Source of the DNA: Microtetraspora sp. NBRC 13810
Lineage (GTDB): Bacteria > Actinomycetota > Actinomycetes > Streptosporangiales > Streptosporangiaceae
DNA length: 64,000 nt
Direction of reading: 5' to 3'
Assembly: GCF_030268685.1 (NCBI RefSeq)
Contig: NZ_BSRQ01000001.1
Span: forward strand, 682,001 to 746,000
Below, in pieces: positions 18,352 to 26,730 of this stretch (position 1 is the first letter of the stretch; every line of letters begins with the position of its first letter). The notes under the pieces are model-generated. The model saw only the letters and a list, made by a program, of their open reading frames with translations, did not search any database and was not told where the DNA came from. Both the position numbers and the translations under genes were made by a program.

Positions 18352-20226
18352 ATGACCGACACCGGGAACGACGCCCGCGACGACCGCGACGCCACGGCCC
18401 CGGCGAGCCACGACGGCCCCCCGCCCGCCGAGGCCCCCGAGCCCGGCGCCCGCGAGCACGCCACCACCGCCCACCCAGGCGCCCCCGGACAGAAAACCGC
18501 CGGAGAAAGCGCCGCCGACCCGGGCCTTTCCGGACAGACCGCCGCAGGACAGGGCGCCACAGGGCAGGGCGCCACAGGGCAGGGCGCCACGGGGCAGGGT
18601 GAGCAGGCCGGGCAGTGGCCGGGTGCGGAGAAGGTGCTGGCCAAGAGCTCCGAGGGACGGCTGCTGACCGGGGTGTGCGCGGGGCTCGGGCGGTACATGG
18701 GCGTCGATCCCATCCTGCTCCGGGTCGGTTTCGGGGTGCTGGTGCTGGGGTCGGGCATCGGCGTGCTGCTGTACATCGCGGCGTTCCTGCTGATGCGCGA
18801 CAGCGACGGCCGTCCCGGTTACGCGGAGCAGTTCACGCACCGGTCCTTCGACGCCGAGAGCGTGATGGCGCTGCTGTGCGGCGTCTTCGCGCTCGGCCTG
18901 GTCGTCAACCTGGCCTCGGGCGGCATCGGCCCCGGCACGCTCGTGGTCGGCACGCTGTTCGCCGTGGCGCTGCTGGCGGCGCACTCGGGCGGGGTGGACA
19001 TCCTCGCCCTGCTCCGCTCGATGCCCGACCGGATCACCGGCAGGAAGGGCTCGCGTGCGGGTCAGCCCGCGCCGGTCCACGCGGGGTCCGCCGACTTCGC
19101 CGGCGCGCCGGACGCGGCCTTCGCCCCGTCCCGCCCCGCCGCTCCCGCCCGACCGCATGACCACCCCCAGGACACGACGTCCCGGTACGGCACCCAGGCC
19201 CCGCCTCCGCCGCACGACCCGCCGCACGACCCGCCGCACGACCCGCCGCCGTACGGCCCGCGGCCGGACAACCCGCCCCCGTACGGCCCGCCGCAGGACA
19301 TGCCCGCGCACCTCGGCCCGGAGGCGTACCGCGGCGCCGGTGTCGCCACGCCGCCGGAGCCACAGGACGCGCCCGCCGCACAGACCACGCACGACACCCT
19401 GCCGCAGGACAACCCGGCGACGCGGACGCCGCCGACCCGGACGTACCCGGCGGCCGACGACCGGCCGCGGTACCCGGTGACGGCGGCGTACGACTCGACG
19501 GGGGCGCCGTTCGCGCCCTACGGGCCCTACCAGCCGCTGGATCCGCGGCGGCGGGAGGGCTTCCCGGGTCCCTACCCGGCCGCCCCGGCGCGGCGGCCCC
19601 GGCGGCCCCGGCGGCCGCGGACCTTCCTCGGCACGATCACCGTGTTTCTCGCCATCCTCGTGGGAGGGATCGTCATGGCGGTCCAGTCAGCGTCGGGAGA
19701 CGCGGTCAGCGTGCCGGTCGCCGGCGGAGCGGTGCTGCTCACGATCGGCGCGGGCCTGCTGGTCGCCGCGTGGTTCGGGCGCGGGGCCGGGCTGGTGGTG
19801 GCCGGGACGCTGGTGACGCTCGCGCTCATCGTCTCCTCGACCGTGGGCGGCGTGCCGGAGAACATCGGCAGCCGCGCGTGGCGGCCGATCAGCGTCGCGG
19901 CGGTCGCGACGCCGTTCCAGGTGGGGGTCGGCGAGGGCCGGCTGGACCTGACCGCGCTGGACCCGCCGCCGGGCTCGCGGACGGAGGTCACCGGTTCGGT
20001 GTCGGTGGGCAGCCTGGAGGTGATCCTGCCGCCGGACGTGCGGGCGGAGGTGTTCGCGACCAACCGGGTCGGCGACATCACGGTGGACCAGTCGATGCGC
20101 GGCGGGTCGCAGGTCAGGTTCAACACCACACTCGCTCCCGAGGTGCCGCCGGACGGGCAGGTGGCGACCGTCGTGCTGCGTCTCACCGCGGGCGTGGGGG
20201 ACCTGGAGGTGCGCCGTGGCGCATGA
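18352..20226 (+). CDS. Large PspC-domain membrane protein with C-terminal adhesion-like domain
   Basis: 624 residues from the ATG at 18352; the longer upstream frame lacks coding support and would run into the intergenic region. Order: acidic, low-complexity N-terminus with a 5-residue repeat (GQGAT x3, about 63-80); PspC domain (SSEGRLLTGVCAGLGRYMGV, about 97-155); two hydrophobic segments (about 175-215); a long Pro-rich linker with PPHD repeats; two to three helices (about 425-505); and a C-terminal beta-rich domain (about 515-620; VGEGRLDLTALD, VGSLEVILPPDV) resembling the DUF4097/LiaF C-terminus. This is the layout of a PspC/LiaF-like envelope-stress partner of the neighbouring kinase. 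Function is inferred. Confidence 0.85.
   Translation: MTDTGNDARDDRDATAPASHDGPPPAEAPEPGAREHATTAHPGAPGQKTAGESAADPGLSGQTAAGQGATGQGATGQGATGQGEQAGQWPGAEKVLAKSSEGRLLTGVCAGLGRYMGVDPILLRVGFGVLVLGSGIGVLLYIAAFLLMRDSDGRPGYAEQFTHRSFDAESVMALLCGVFALGLVVNLASGGIGPGTLVVGTLFAVALLAAHSGGVDILALLRSMPDRITGRKGSRAGQPAPVHAGSADFAGAPDAAFAPSRPAAPARPHDHPQDTTSRYGTQAPPPPHDPPHDPPHDPPPYGPRPDNPPPYGPPQDMPAHLGPEAYRGAGVATPPEPQDAPAAQTTHDTLPQDNPATRTPPTRTYPAADDRPRYPVTAAYDSTGAPFAPYGPYQPLDPRRREGFPGPYPAAPARRPRRPRRPRTFLGTITVFLAILVGGIVMAVQSASGDAVSVPVAGGAVLLTIGAGLLVAAWFGRGAGLVVAGTLVTLALIVSSTVGGVPENIGSRAWRPISVAAVATPFQVGVGEGRLDLTALDPPPGSRTEVTGSVSVGSLEVILPPDVRAEVFATNRVGDITVDQSMRGGSQVRFNTTLAPEVPPDGQVATVVLRLTAGVGDLEVRRGA
18551..18595. repeat. 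15-bp in-frame tandem repeat x3
   Basis: AGGGCGCCACAGGGC three times (18551, 18566, 18581; the last has one change), encoding the Gly-Gln-Gly-Ala-Thr repeats of the PspC protein. Length is a multiple of three, so copy changes keep the frame. Confidence 0.9.
19207..19242. repeat. 12-bp in-frame tandem repeat x3
   Basis: CCGCCGCACGAC repeated exactly three times, encoding Pro-Pro-His-Asp units in the Pro-rich linker of the PspC protein. Confidence 0.9.
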
Positions 20227-20458
20227 GCCCCAGCATCCGTACGGCGACGTCTGGGAGTCGCGGGAGGAGCGCCCGCGCCGGGTGCACCGGACCGACTGGA
20301 TGGCGCTGCTGAGCGGGATCCTGTTCATCGTGCTCGGCATCGGGTTCGTCGGCGGCGACATCGGCGATCCGCTGACGACGGCGCTGCCCGCGCTGGTGGC
20401 CGGGCTGGGCCTGGCGGGGTTCGTGGCGGTCATCGCGCGGGTGACGCGCAGGAAGTGA
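20216..20458 (+). CDS. Small two-helix membrane protein
   Basis: 80 residues from the GTG at 20216, overlapping the PspC gene by 11 bp and so probably coupled to it. A polar N-terminus (about 28 residues, HPYGDVWESREERPRR) is followed by two hydrophobic segments (WMALLSGILFIVLGIGFVGG and ALPALVAGLGLAGFVAVI) and a basic C-terminal RVTRRK. I do not recognise the family. Context suggests a partner of the PspC protein. Confidence 0.72.
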   Translation: MAHEPQHPYGDVWESREERPRRVHRTDWMALLSGILFIVLGIGFVGGDIGDPLTTALPALVAGLGLAGFVAVIARVTRRK

Positions 20459-20497
20459 CCGTCTACGGGACGGAGTGGGATCCAGGCGGCCGTCGAC

Positions 20498-20533
20498 AAG
20501 GCCAAATACGCCACAGGTAAGGACCAAATACGC
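20498..20533. promoter_or_regulatory. Direct repeat upstream of the cox-type operon
   Basis: AAGGCCAAATACGC at 20498-20511 and AAGGACCAAATACGC at 20519-20533, spaced 21-22 bp (two helical turns). They sit 22-57 bp upstream of the -35-like element at 20555. This arrangement suits an activator-binding site. The 12-mer AAGGCCAAATAC also occurs at 27843-27854 before the glycan locus. Confidence 0.45.
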
Positions 20534-20554
20534 GTCCCGCCGATCGTATGGGGC

Positions 20555-20582
20555 TTGACCGGCGGGAACAGCGGCGTACTTT
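20555..20582 (+). promoter_or_regulatory. Possible promoter of the coxSLM-like operon
   Basis: TTGACC, 16 nt, TACTTT: a reasonable sigma-70-type -35/-10 pair ending 74 bp before the first ATG of the operon. It is predicted by eye only. Confidence 0.4.
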
Positions 20583-20656
20583 CAGCCTTATCGGCTCTCA
20601 CCACTCCTACCCCCCGTAGGTGCGCTCGCGCTCAGCACCTCGCGCTTGGAGGACGT

Positions 20657-21142
20657 ATGCCACGAATCACCGTCACCGTCGACGGCGTCACGTACGAGGA
20701 AGAGGTGGAACCGCGGCTCCTCCTCGTGCACCTGCTGAGGGACCGCCTGGGCAGGACCGGCACCCCGATCGGCTGCGACACGACCAACTGCGGCGCCTGC
20801 ACCGTGATGCTCGACGGCAGGAGCGCCAAGAGCTGCTCCGTGCTCGCCGTCCAGGCCGACGGCTGCGACGTCCTCACCATCGAGGGGCTCGCCGCCGACG
20901 GCCGGCTGCACCCTCTGCAGACCGCCTTCCACGAGGAGCACGCGCTCCAGTGCGGCTACTGCACGCCCGGCATGATCATGGCGGCGCTCGACCTGCTCAA
21001 GGAGGACCCCGACCCCTCAGAGGAGGCCGTCCGCGAAGGGCTTGAGGGCAACCTGTGCCGGTGCACGGGCTACTGCAACATCGTGCGCGCCGTACGACGC
21101 GGCGCCCAGGCGATGAGCGGCCGGGAGGTGAGCGCGTCATGA
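20657..21142 (+). CDS. Molybdenum hydroxylase 2Fe-2S subunit (CoxS-like)
   Basis: 161 residues. It carries electrons between the molybdenum site and FAD in xanthine-oxidase-family enzymes. The plant-type [2Fe-2S] ligands are in [14 protein letters not shown] (about 36-50) and SCSVLAV; the second cluster ligands are in QCGYCTPGM (about 97) and [12 protein letters not shown] (about 134). ATG start with GGAGG 5 nt upstream. The stop overlaps the next gene (ATGA). The gene order small-large-medium, with this as first gene, is the one known for form II CO-dehydrogenase-like operons. Confidence 0.95.
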   Translation: MPRITVTVDGVTYEEEVEPRLLLVHLLRDRLGRTGTPIGCDTTNCGACTVMLDGRSAKSCSVLAVQADGCDVLTIEGLAADGRLHPLQTAFHEEHALQCGYCTPGMIMAALDLLKEDPDPSEEAVREGLEGNLCRCTGYCNIVRAVRRGAQAMSGREVSAS

Positions 21143-23475
21143 CCGAGGTGGGCAGTGCCCGTCGCCGCAAGGAGGACGCCCGCCTGATCACCGGGCGTAC
21201 CCAGTGGACCGACAACATCCAGCTTCCCGGCATGCTCTACGTCGCCTACCTGCGCAGCCCGATGGCGCACGCCCGGATCGTCCGGGTGGACACCGGCCCC
21301 GCGCGGCGCGAGCCGGGCGTCGTCGCGGCCTTCAGCGGCCGGGACTTCGCGCAGGAGCAGGGCAGCCTGCCGTGCGCGTGGCCGGTCAGCGAGGACGTGG
21401 TGATCCCCGACCATCCGCCGATGGCGGTGCACGAGGTCAGGTACGTGGGCGAGGCGGTGGCCTGCGTGGTCGCCACCGACCGGTACAAGGCCGCCGACGC
21501 GCTCGCCGCGATCGAGATCGAGTACGAGGAGCTGCCCGCCGTGCTCGACATGGCCGAGGCGCTCACCGACACGGCCCCGAAGGTGCACGAGGCCGGGAAC
21601 CGGGCCTTCACCTGGCGGTTCGGCAACGGCGACATCGACGCGGCGTTCCGCGACGCGCCGGTCGTGGTGGACCGGACGTACGTGCAGCAACGGCTGATCC
21701 CGAGCGCGATGGAGCCACGGGCGGTGGTCGCGGCCACCGACGGCGACGCCTTCACGCTCTACTCGGCGACCCAGATCCCGCACATCCTGCGGGTGATGCT
21801 GGCGCTGACCACCGGCATCCCCGAGCACAGGCTGCGGGTGATCGCCCCGGACGTGGGCGGCGGGTTCGGCTCCAAGCTCCAGGTCACCGCCGAGGAGGTG
21901 CTCGCGCTGCTGCTCGCCAGGCGCCTCGGCCGGCCGGTCAAGTGGACCGAGTCCAGGTCCGAGGGCAACATGACCGTGCACCACGGCCGCGACCAGCTCC
22001 AGCGCATCTCGGTGGCGGCGGAGCGCGACGGGCGGCTGCGCGGCATCAAGGTGGACCTGCTGGCCGACATGGGCGCCTACCTGATGCTGGTGACGCCGGG
22101 CATCCCGCTGCTCGGCGCGTTCATGTACAACGGGATCTACAAGATGGACGCCTACGACTTCGGCTGCACCGGCGTCTTCACCACCAAGATGCCGACCGAC
22201 GCCTACCGGGGCGCGGGCCGTCCCGAGGCGACGTACGCGCTGGAGCGGGTCATGGACGAGCTGGCCGCGGAGGTCGGGCTCGACCCGCTGGAGCTGCGCA
22301 GGCGCAACTGGATCAGGCACGAGGAGTTCCCCTACACGACGATCGCCAACCTGACCTACGACTCGGGCAACTACGAGGCGGCGACGGAGCGGGCGACGAC
22401 GTTGTTCGGGTACGACAAGCTGCGCGCCGAGCAGGCCGACCGCAGGGAGCGGCGGGACCCGGTGCAGCTCGGCATCGGCGTGTCCACCTACACCGAGATG
22501 TGCGGGCTGGCGCCGAGCCGGGTGCTGGGCAGCCTGTCCTACGGCGCGGGCGGCTGGGAGCACGCCTCGGTCAGGATGCTGCCCACCGGCAAGGTCGAGG
22601 TGGTCACCGGGTCGAGCCCGCACGGGCAGGGCCACGTGACCGCGTGGAGCCAGATCGTCGCCGACGCGCTCGGCGTGCCGTTCGAGGACGTCTCGGTGAT
22701 GCACGGCGACACGGCCGTCTCCCCCAGGGGCATGGACACCTACGGCTCCCGCTCGCTGGCCGTGGGCGGCGTCGCGGTGCTCCAGGCGTGCGACAAGGTG
22801 AAGGAGAAGGCCAGGCAGGTCGCGGCGCACCTGCTGGAGGCGTCGCCGGAGGATCTGGAGTTCGCCGAGGGGTCGTTCCGGGTGCGGGGCACCGGCGCGG
22901 GCAGGAGCATCCAGGAGATCGCGCTGGCCGTCTTCGCCGCGCACGACCTGCCCGACGGGTTCGAGCCCGCCCTGGACGCGGACGCCACCTTCGACCCGGA
23001 GAACTTCTCCTACCCGCACGGGACCCACCTGTGCGCGATCGAGGTGGACACCGAGACCGGGCAGAGCCGGATCCGCTCGTACGTGGCGGTGGACGACGTC
23101 GGCAAGGTGGTCAACCCGCTGATCGTGGAGGGCCAGGTGCACGGCGGCCTGGCGCAGGGCATCGCGCAGGCGCTGTTCGAGGAGGCCGTCTACGACGCCG
23201 ACGGCAACCTGCTGACCACGACGATGGCCGACTACCTGATGCCCACGGCCGCCGACCTGCCGGACTTCGTGACCGACCGGACGGAGACCCCGGCCACCAG
23301 CAACCCGCTCGGCGTCAAGGGCGTCGGCGAGGCCGGCACGATCGCGTCCACCCCCGCGGTGGTCAACGCGATCGTGGACGCGCTGCGCCCGCACGGCGTG
23401 CACGACGTGCGGATGCCGTGCACGCCGGAACGGATATGGCGGACCCTGGCCGGTGTGCGCGGAGGTGCCGCATGA
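21139..23475 (+). CDS. Molybdopterin-binding large subunit (form II CoxL-like)
   Basis: 778 residues; the substrate-oxidising subunit binding molybdopterin cytosine dinucleotide. The N-terminal a/b hammerhead domain begins about residue 15 ([14 protein letters not shown]), with GGGFGSKL near 235. The active-site loop reads [10 protein letters not shown], i.e. the AYxGAGR type that defines form II. Form I, with proven CO dehydrogenases, has AYxCSFR with the Cu-binding Cys. The C-terminal glutamate motif [11 protein letters not shown] is present. The substrate therefore should not be assumed to be CO. ATG overlaps the upstream stop and its own stop overlaps coxM by 4 nt. Confidence 0.95.
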   Translation: MTEVGSARRRKEDARLITGRTQWTDNIQLPGMLYVAYLRSPMAHARIVRVDTGPARREPGVVAAFSGRDFAQEQGSLPCAWPVSEDVVIPDHPPMAVHEVRYVGEAVACVVATDRYKAADALAAIEIEYEELPAVLDMAEALTDTAPKVHEAGNRAFTWRFGNGDIDAAFRDAPVVVDRTYVQQRLIPSAMEPRAVVAATDGDAFTLYSATQIPHILRVMLALTTGIPEHRLRVIAPDVGGGFGSKLQVTAEEVLALLLARRLGRPVKWTESRSEGNMTVHHGRDQLQRISVAAERDGRLRGIKVDLLADMGAYLMLVTPGIPLLGAFMYNGIYKMDAYDFGCTGVFTTKMPTDAYRGAGRPEATYALERVMDELAAEVGLDPLELRRRNWIRHEEFPYTTIANLTYDSGNYEAATERATTLFGYDKLRAEQADRRERRDPVQLGIGVSTYTEMCGLAPSRVLGSLSYGAGGWEHASVRMLPTGKVEVVTGSSPHGQGHVTAWSQIVADALGVPFEDVSVMHGDTAVSPRGMDTYGSRSLAVGGVAVLQACDKVKEKARQVAAHLLEASPEDLEFAEGSFRVRGTGAGRSIQEIALAVFAAHDLPDGFEPALDADATFDPENFSYPHGTHLCAIEVDTETGQSRIRSYVAVDDVGKVVNPLIVEGQVHGGLAQGIAQALFEEAVYDADGNLLTTTMADYLMPTAADLPDFVTDRTETPATSNPLGVKGVGEAGTIASTPAVVNAIVDALRPHGVHDVRMPCTPERIWRTLAGVRGGAA

Positions 23476-24353
23476 TCCCCGCCGCCTTCGACTATGTCCG
23501 CCCGGAATCCCTCGCCGAGGCGTGCGAGGCGCTCGCGGACGCGGGCGAGGACGCGAAGGTGCTGGCCGGCGGCCAGTCCCTGCTGCCGCTGCTCCGGCTG
23601 CGGCTCTCCTTCCCCAGCACGCTCGTCGACGTCGGCCGACTGACGGAGCTGCACGACATCCGCGACGGCGGCGACCACGTCTTCATCGGCGCGGGCGCCA
23701 CGCACTACGACGTGGTGCGCTCGCCGCTGGTCAACGCCGCGTGCCCGCTGGTCGCGCTGGCCGCCGCCACGGTCGCCGACCCGGCCGTACGGCACCGCGG
23801 CACGTTCGGCGGAGCCCTGGCGCACGCCGACCCGGCGGGCGACCTGCCCGCGGTGGCGGTGGCGCTGGACTGCGTGTTCACGGCCCGCTCGGCGAACGGC
23901 GAACGGGAGATCCCGGCGGCGGAGTTCTTCGTCGACTACCTGGAACCCGCGCTCGCCCCGGACGAGATCCTCACCGGCATCCGGGTGCCGAAGCTCGGAC
24001 CCGGCTGGGGATACCACTACGAGAAGTTCCACCGGACCGCCCAGTCGTGGGCGATCGTCGGCGTGGCGGCGGCCGTGCGCCGGTCGAACGGCGTCGTCGA
24101 GGAGGCACGGATCGGCCTGACCAACATGGGACCGACCCCGCTGCGGGCCCGCGGGGTGGAGGACGCGCTGCGCGGGGCCGGGATCCACCCGGCCGCGCCG
24201 GACGACGGCGGCGCGGACCCGATCAGGGACGCCTGCGGGGAGGCGGCGGCGGGCTCCTCGCCCCCGTCCGACCTGCACGCCCAGCCGGACTACCGGCGGC
24301 ATCTCGCGAGAGCCCTCACCCACCGCGCGGTGCGCGCCGCCGCCCGCGCCTGA
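23472..24353 (+). CDS. Molybdenum hydroxylase FAD subunit (CoxM-like)
   Basis: 293 residues. The FAD-binding N-terminal domain starts [31 protein letters not shown] (about 36) and the FAD pyrophosphate loop HRGTFGGALAHADPAGD (about 111) are typical. The C-terminal CO_deh_flav_C domain begins near 180 (YEKFHRTAQSWAIVGVAA). It accepts electrons from the 2Fe-2S subunit. ATGA overlap with the large subunit indicates coupling. A hairpin at 24371-24397 follows. Confidence 0.95.
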   Translation: MIPAAFDYVRPESLAEACEALADAGEDAKVLAGGQSLLPLLRLRLSFPSTLVDVGRLTELHDIRDGGDHVFIGAGATHYDVVRSPLVNAACPLVALAAATVADPAVRHRGTFGGALAHADPAGDLPAVAVALDCVFTARSANGEREIPAAEFFVDYLEPALAPDEILTGIRVPKLGPGWGYHYEKFHRTAQSWAIVGVAAAVRRSNGVVEEARIGLTNMGPTPLRARGVEDALRGAGIHPAAPDDGGADPIRDACGEAAAGSSPPSDLHAQPDYRRHLARALTHRAVRAAARA

Positions 24354-24370
24354 CCTCCGTCCGGGCGCCC

Positions 24371-24397
24371 GGGGAGAGGGGCGACGCTCCTCTCCCC
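24371..24397 (+). terminator. Hairpin after coxM-like gene
   Basis: GGGGAGAGG / CCTCTCCCC, 9-bp stem with 9-nt loop, 18 bp beyond the coxM-like stop. It may partly separate the coxG-like gene from the SLM transcript. Confidence 0.5.
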
Positions 24398-24491
24398 CTG
24401 CGGCATGCGGGCCCGCCTGCGGGGCACAGGACTACTCATCGACGACGCGGAGTCGTACTGTCACTGGATAGGCACACCAAGGAGCGGTTCG

Positions 24492-25358
24492 ATGGCGATG
24501 CGTTTCGAGCACGAGTTCACGGTTCCGGTGCCCGTCGAGCAGGCGTGGCCGACCCTGCTCGACGTGGAGCGGGTCGGGCCGTGCCTTCCTGGGGCGAGCG
24601 TGGAGTCCGTCGAGGGTGAAGAGGTCACCGGCCGGATGAAGGTGAAGGTCGGCCCGATCACGGTCACCTATCGGGGCACCGCCGTGTTCGAGGAAGTGGA
24701 CAAGGACGCCCGCACGGTCTCCATCAGGGCGGCCGGCAAGGAGGTCAGGGGCACCGGGACCACGAACGCGACGATCCGCGCCCGGCTCCACCCCGAGGGC
24801 GACGCCACCAAGGTCACCGTGGAGACCTCGTTCAACGTGACCGGCCGGCCCGCGCAGTTCGGCAGGGGCGTCATGGCCGAGGTCGCAGGCAAGCTCATCG
24901 GCCGCTTCTCCGCCAACCTCTCCGACCTCCTCTCCGCCCACCCCGACCTCCCCGCGCACGCCGAGCCCTCCGGGGGCGCCGGGCGGGTCCCGCCGCCCGC
25001 CGTCGTGCCCGCCCCGGAGCGGGACGAGGCGGCGGGACGGGACGAGGCGGAGCGGGACGCGGGGAAGGCCGCCGGGCCGGAGCCGGGCAGGCCGGCGGAG
25101 TCCCGGCACCTGTCCGCGGTTCCCGCCGAGCCGCGCCACACCGGCGTCCGCGAGGAGGCCGCGCACGCCGCGCCGGCCCGGGTGGACACCGTCCCGACCG
25201 GCACGGCGCGCACCTCGCGCACGCCCGAGGAGGAGGCGCTCGACCTGCTGGAGATCGCCGGCAGCCCGCTGCTCAAGCGCCTCGCCCCGGTGGCCGGCCT
25301 GCTCGCCGTCCTCCTCGCCGTCGCCTGGGTCGTCCGCCGCGCCCTGCGGCACCGCTGA
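24492..25358 (+). CDS. CoxG-like SRPBCC protein with C-terminal membrane anchor
   Basis: 288 residues from the ATG at 24492, preceded by AAGGAG. The N-terminal 150 residues are an SRPBCC/START-like fold of the CoxG family (RFEHEFTVPVPVEQAWPTLL, CLPGASVESVEGEEVTGRMK, GRGVMAEVAGKLIGRFSANL). A polar, low-complexity linker (about 155-255) leads to a C-terminal transmembrane helix (LAPVAGLLAVLLAVAWVVRR). In Oligotropha, CoxG helps anchor CO dehydrogenase to the membrane; the same task is inferred here. Maturation genes such as coxDEF are not in this window. Confidence 0.9.
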   Translation: MAMRFEHEFTVPVPVEQAWPTLLDVERVGPCLPGASVESVEGEEVTGRMKVKVGPITVTYRGTAVFEEVDKDARTVSIRAAGKEVRGTGTTNATIRARLHPEGDATKVTVETSFNVTGRPAQFGRGVMAEVAGKLIGRFSANLSDLLSAHPDLPAHAEPSGGAGRVPPPAVVPAPERDEAAGRDEAERDAGKAAGPEPGRPAESRHLSAVPAEPRHTGVREEAAHAAPARVDTVPTGTARTSRTPEEEALDLLEIAGSPLLKRLAPVAGLLAVLLAVAWVVRRALRHR

Positions 25359-25376
25359 GCCCGGTCGGCTGAGCCC

Positions 25377-25402
25377 GATCAGCTGGGCCCGGTCAGCTGA
25401 TC
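25377..25402. terminator. Bidirectional hairpin between convergent genes
   Basis: GATCAGCTG / CAGCTGATC, 9-bp arms and 8-nt loop, in the 49-bp gap between the coxG-like gene (+) and the decarboxylase (-). It lies within a run of similar CGGTCAGCTGA-like words. Confidence 0.65.
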
Positions 25403-25407
25403 CCCGG

Positions 25408-26598
25408 TCAGCCGCCGACGTAGTGGAAGGCGGGCTTGGGGTGCATGAGGAAGTCGTGGTGGGAGATGTTCCACGCGTAGGCGCCGGACATGGCGAAGAC
25501 GACGGTGTCGCCGATCTCCAGGCGGCCGGCGGTGACCGCGCGGGCGAAGACGTCCTTCGGGGTGCACAGCTGCCCGACCAGGGTGACCGGGGCGCCGTGC
25601 CGGGCGGGCGGGGGCAGCTCGCGTGACCCAGGGTGTGGGTCGCCGCCGCCGGGGAGCACCGCGAAGGGCTGGTCGTGGCCCTTGGTGACGGGGGTGCGCA
25701 GGTGGTGGGTGCCGCCCTGGAGGACCGCGAACCACTCGCCGTGGCTCGGTTTGAGGTCCAGAACCGTGGTCACGTAGAACCCGCAGTAGGCGGTCACCGC
25801 CCGGCCGGGCTCGATCCGCAGCCGCTCGCCGGCCCCGGCCAGGCCGCCCAGCCCGGACGCGTACGCCGCCCAGTCGAAGAGCCGCCCGGGGTCGCCGTAG
25901 TCCACGCCCATCCCGCCGCCCAGGTTGAACTCCGGGCCGGCGACGCCGTACCGGTCGCACCAGTCCCTGCCCCAGTCCAGGAGGCGGGCGGCCAGCTTCA
26001 CCAGCTGCGGCGCGTCCAGTCCGGAGGCCAGGTGCGCGTGCAGGCCGCGCACGCGTACCGAGGGGGTGTCGCGGAGCAGGTCCGCGCAGGCGGCGAGCTG
26101 CGTCTCGTCCATGCCGAACGGCGTGGCCGCGCCGCCCATCGCCAGGGCCGCGTCCGCGACCGCGAGGGGCGGGTTGGCCCTCAGCAGCACCTCCACCGGC
26201 TCGCCCAGCGCGCCCAGCCGGGCCAGCTCGGCCGGGCTCTCCACGTGGATCCGCGCCCCCGCCGCCACCGCCGCGGCCAGCTCCGCCGGGGTCTTGCCCG
26301 GCCCGCCGAACGCGAGCGGCGCCTCCGGCAGCACGTCGCGCACGTGGGCCAGCTCACCCCCTGAGGACACCTCGATCCCGTGCACGTGGGGCGCGAGAGC
26401 CCGCAGCACGGGCGCGTCCGCGTTGGCCTTGGCCGCGTAGAACACCTCCACCGGCCCGGCGGCGAAGGCCGCCCGCACCCGCCCGGCGTGCTCCCGCAAC
26501 CCGGCCAGGTCGTAGACGAAGGCGGGTGTCTCCCCCGCCTTCACCAGCTCCGCGACCCGTTCCCGCACTCCCGCCGGAACCACGGCCTCCACGCTCAC
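25408..26598 (-). CDS. Type III PLP-dependent decarboxylase (DapDC/BtrK-like)
   Basis: 396 residues from the GTG at 26598 (VSVEAVVPAG); the much longer upstream frame has no coding support. It has the alanine-racemase-fold TIM barrel with the PLP lysine in VFYAAKANADAP (about 53), the glycine loop NLGGGMGVDYGDP (about 215), EPGRAVTAYCG (about 258) and the C-terminal catalytic Cys-Asp in GQLCTPKDVFA (about 341). This matches diaminopimelate/ornithine decarboxylase relatives such as BtrK, which act on amino acids or carrier-bound amino acids. The true substrate is open. It diverges from an APH-fold gene with a 132-bp gap. Confidence 0.85.
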   Translation of the reverse strand: MSVEAVVPAGVRERVAELVKAGETPAFVYDLAGLREHAGRVRAAFAAGPVEVFYAAKANADAPVLRALAPHVHGIEVSSGGELAHVRDVLPEAPLAFGGPGKTPAELAAAVAAGARIHVESPAELARLGALGEPVEVLLRANPPLAVADAALAMGGAATPFGMDETQLAACADLLRDTPSVRVRGLHAHLASGLDAPQLVKLAARLLDWGRDWCDRYGVAGPEFNLGGGMGVDYGDPGRLFDWAAYASGLGGLAGAGERLRIEPGRAVTAYCGFYVTTVLDLKPSHGEWFAVLQGGTHHLRTPVTKGHDQPFAVLPGGGDPHPGSRELPPPARHGAPVTLVGQLCTPKDVFARAVTAGRLEIGDTVVFAMSGAYAWNISHHDFLMHPKPAFHYVGG

Positions 26599-26730
26599 GC
26601 CCGTACGTCCTTCCCTCGGCCACCACCACGCCCGGCGCATCCCGCCGCCCCGGTGCCGCGGCTCGGCCCGGCCCGGCGAGCGGCGGGAAATGGCGTGCGG
26701 CCGCGAGACGGGCGGTGCGAGGATGCGCGG

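Noticed and set aside
21070-23403. 777-codon minus-strand frame opposite the coxL-like gene
   Set aside because: Antisense to a gene with a complete molybdenum hydroxylase motif set.
20657-24353. Aerobic CO dehydrogenase (form I)
   Set aside because: The active-site loop is AYRGAGR, not AYxCSFR, so the Cu-binding Cys needed for CO oxidation is absent.
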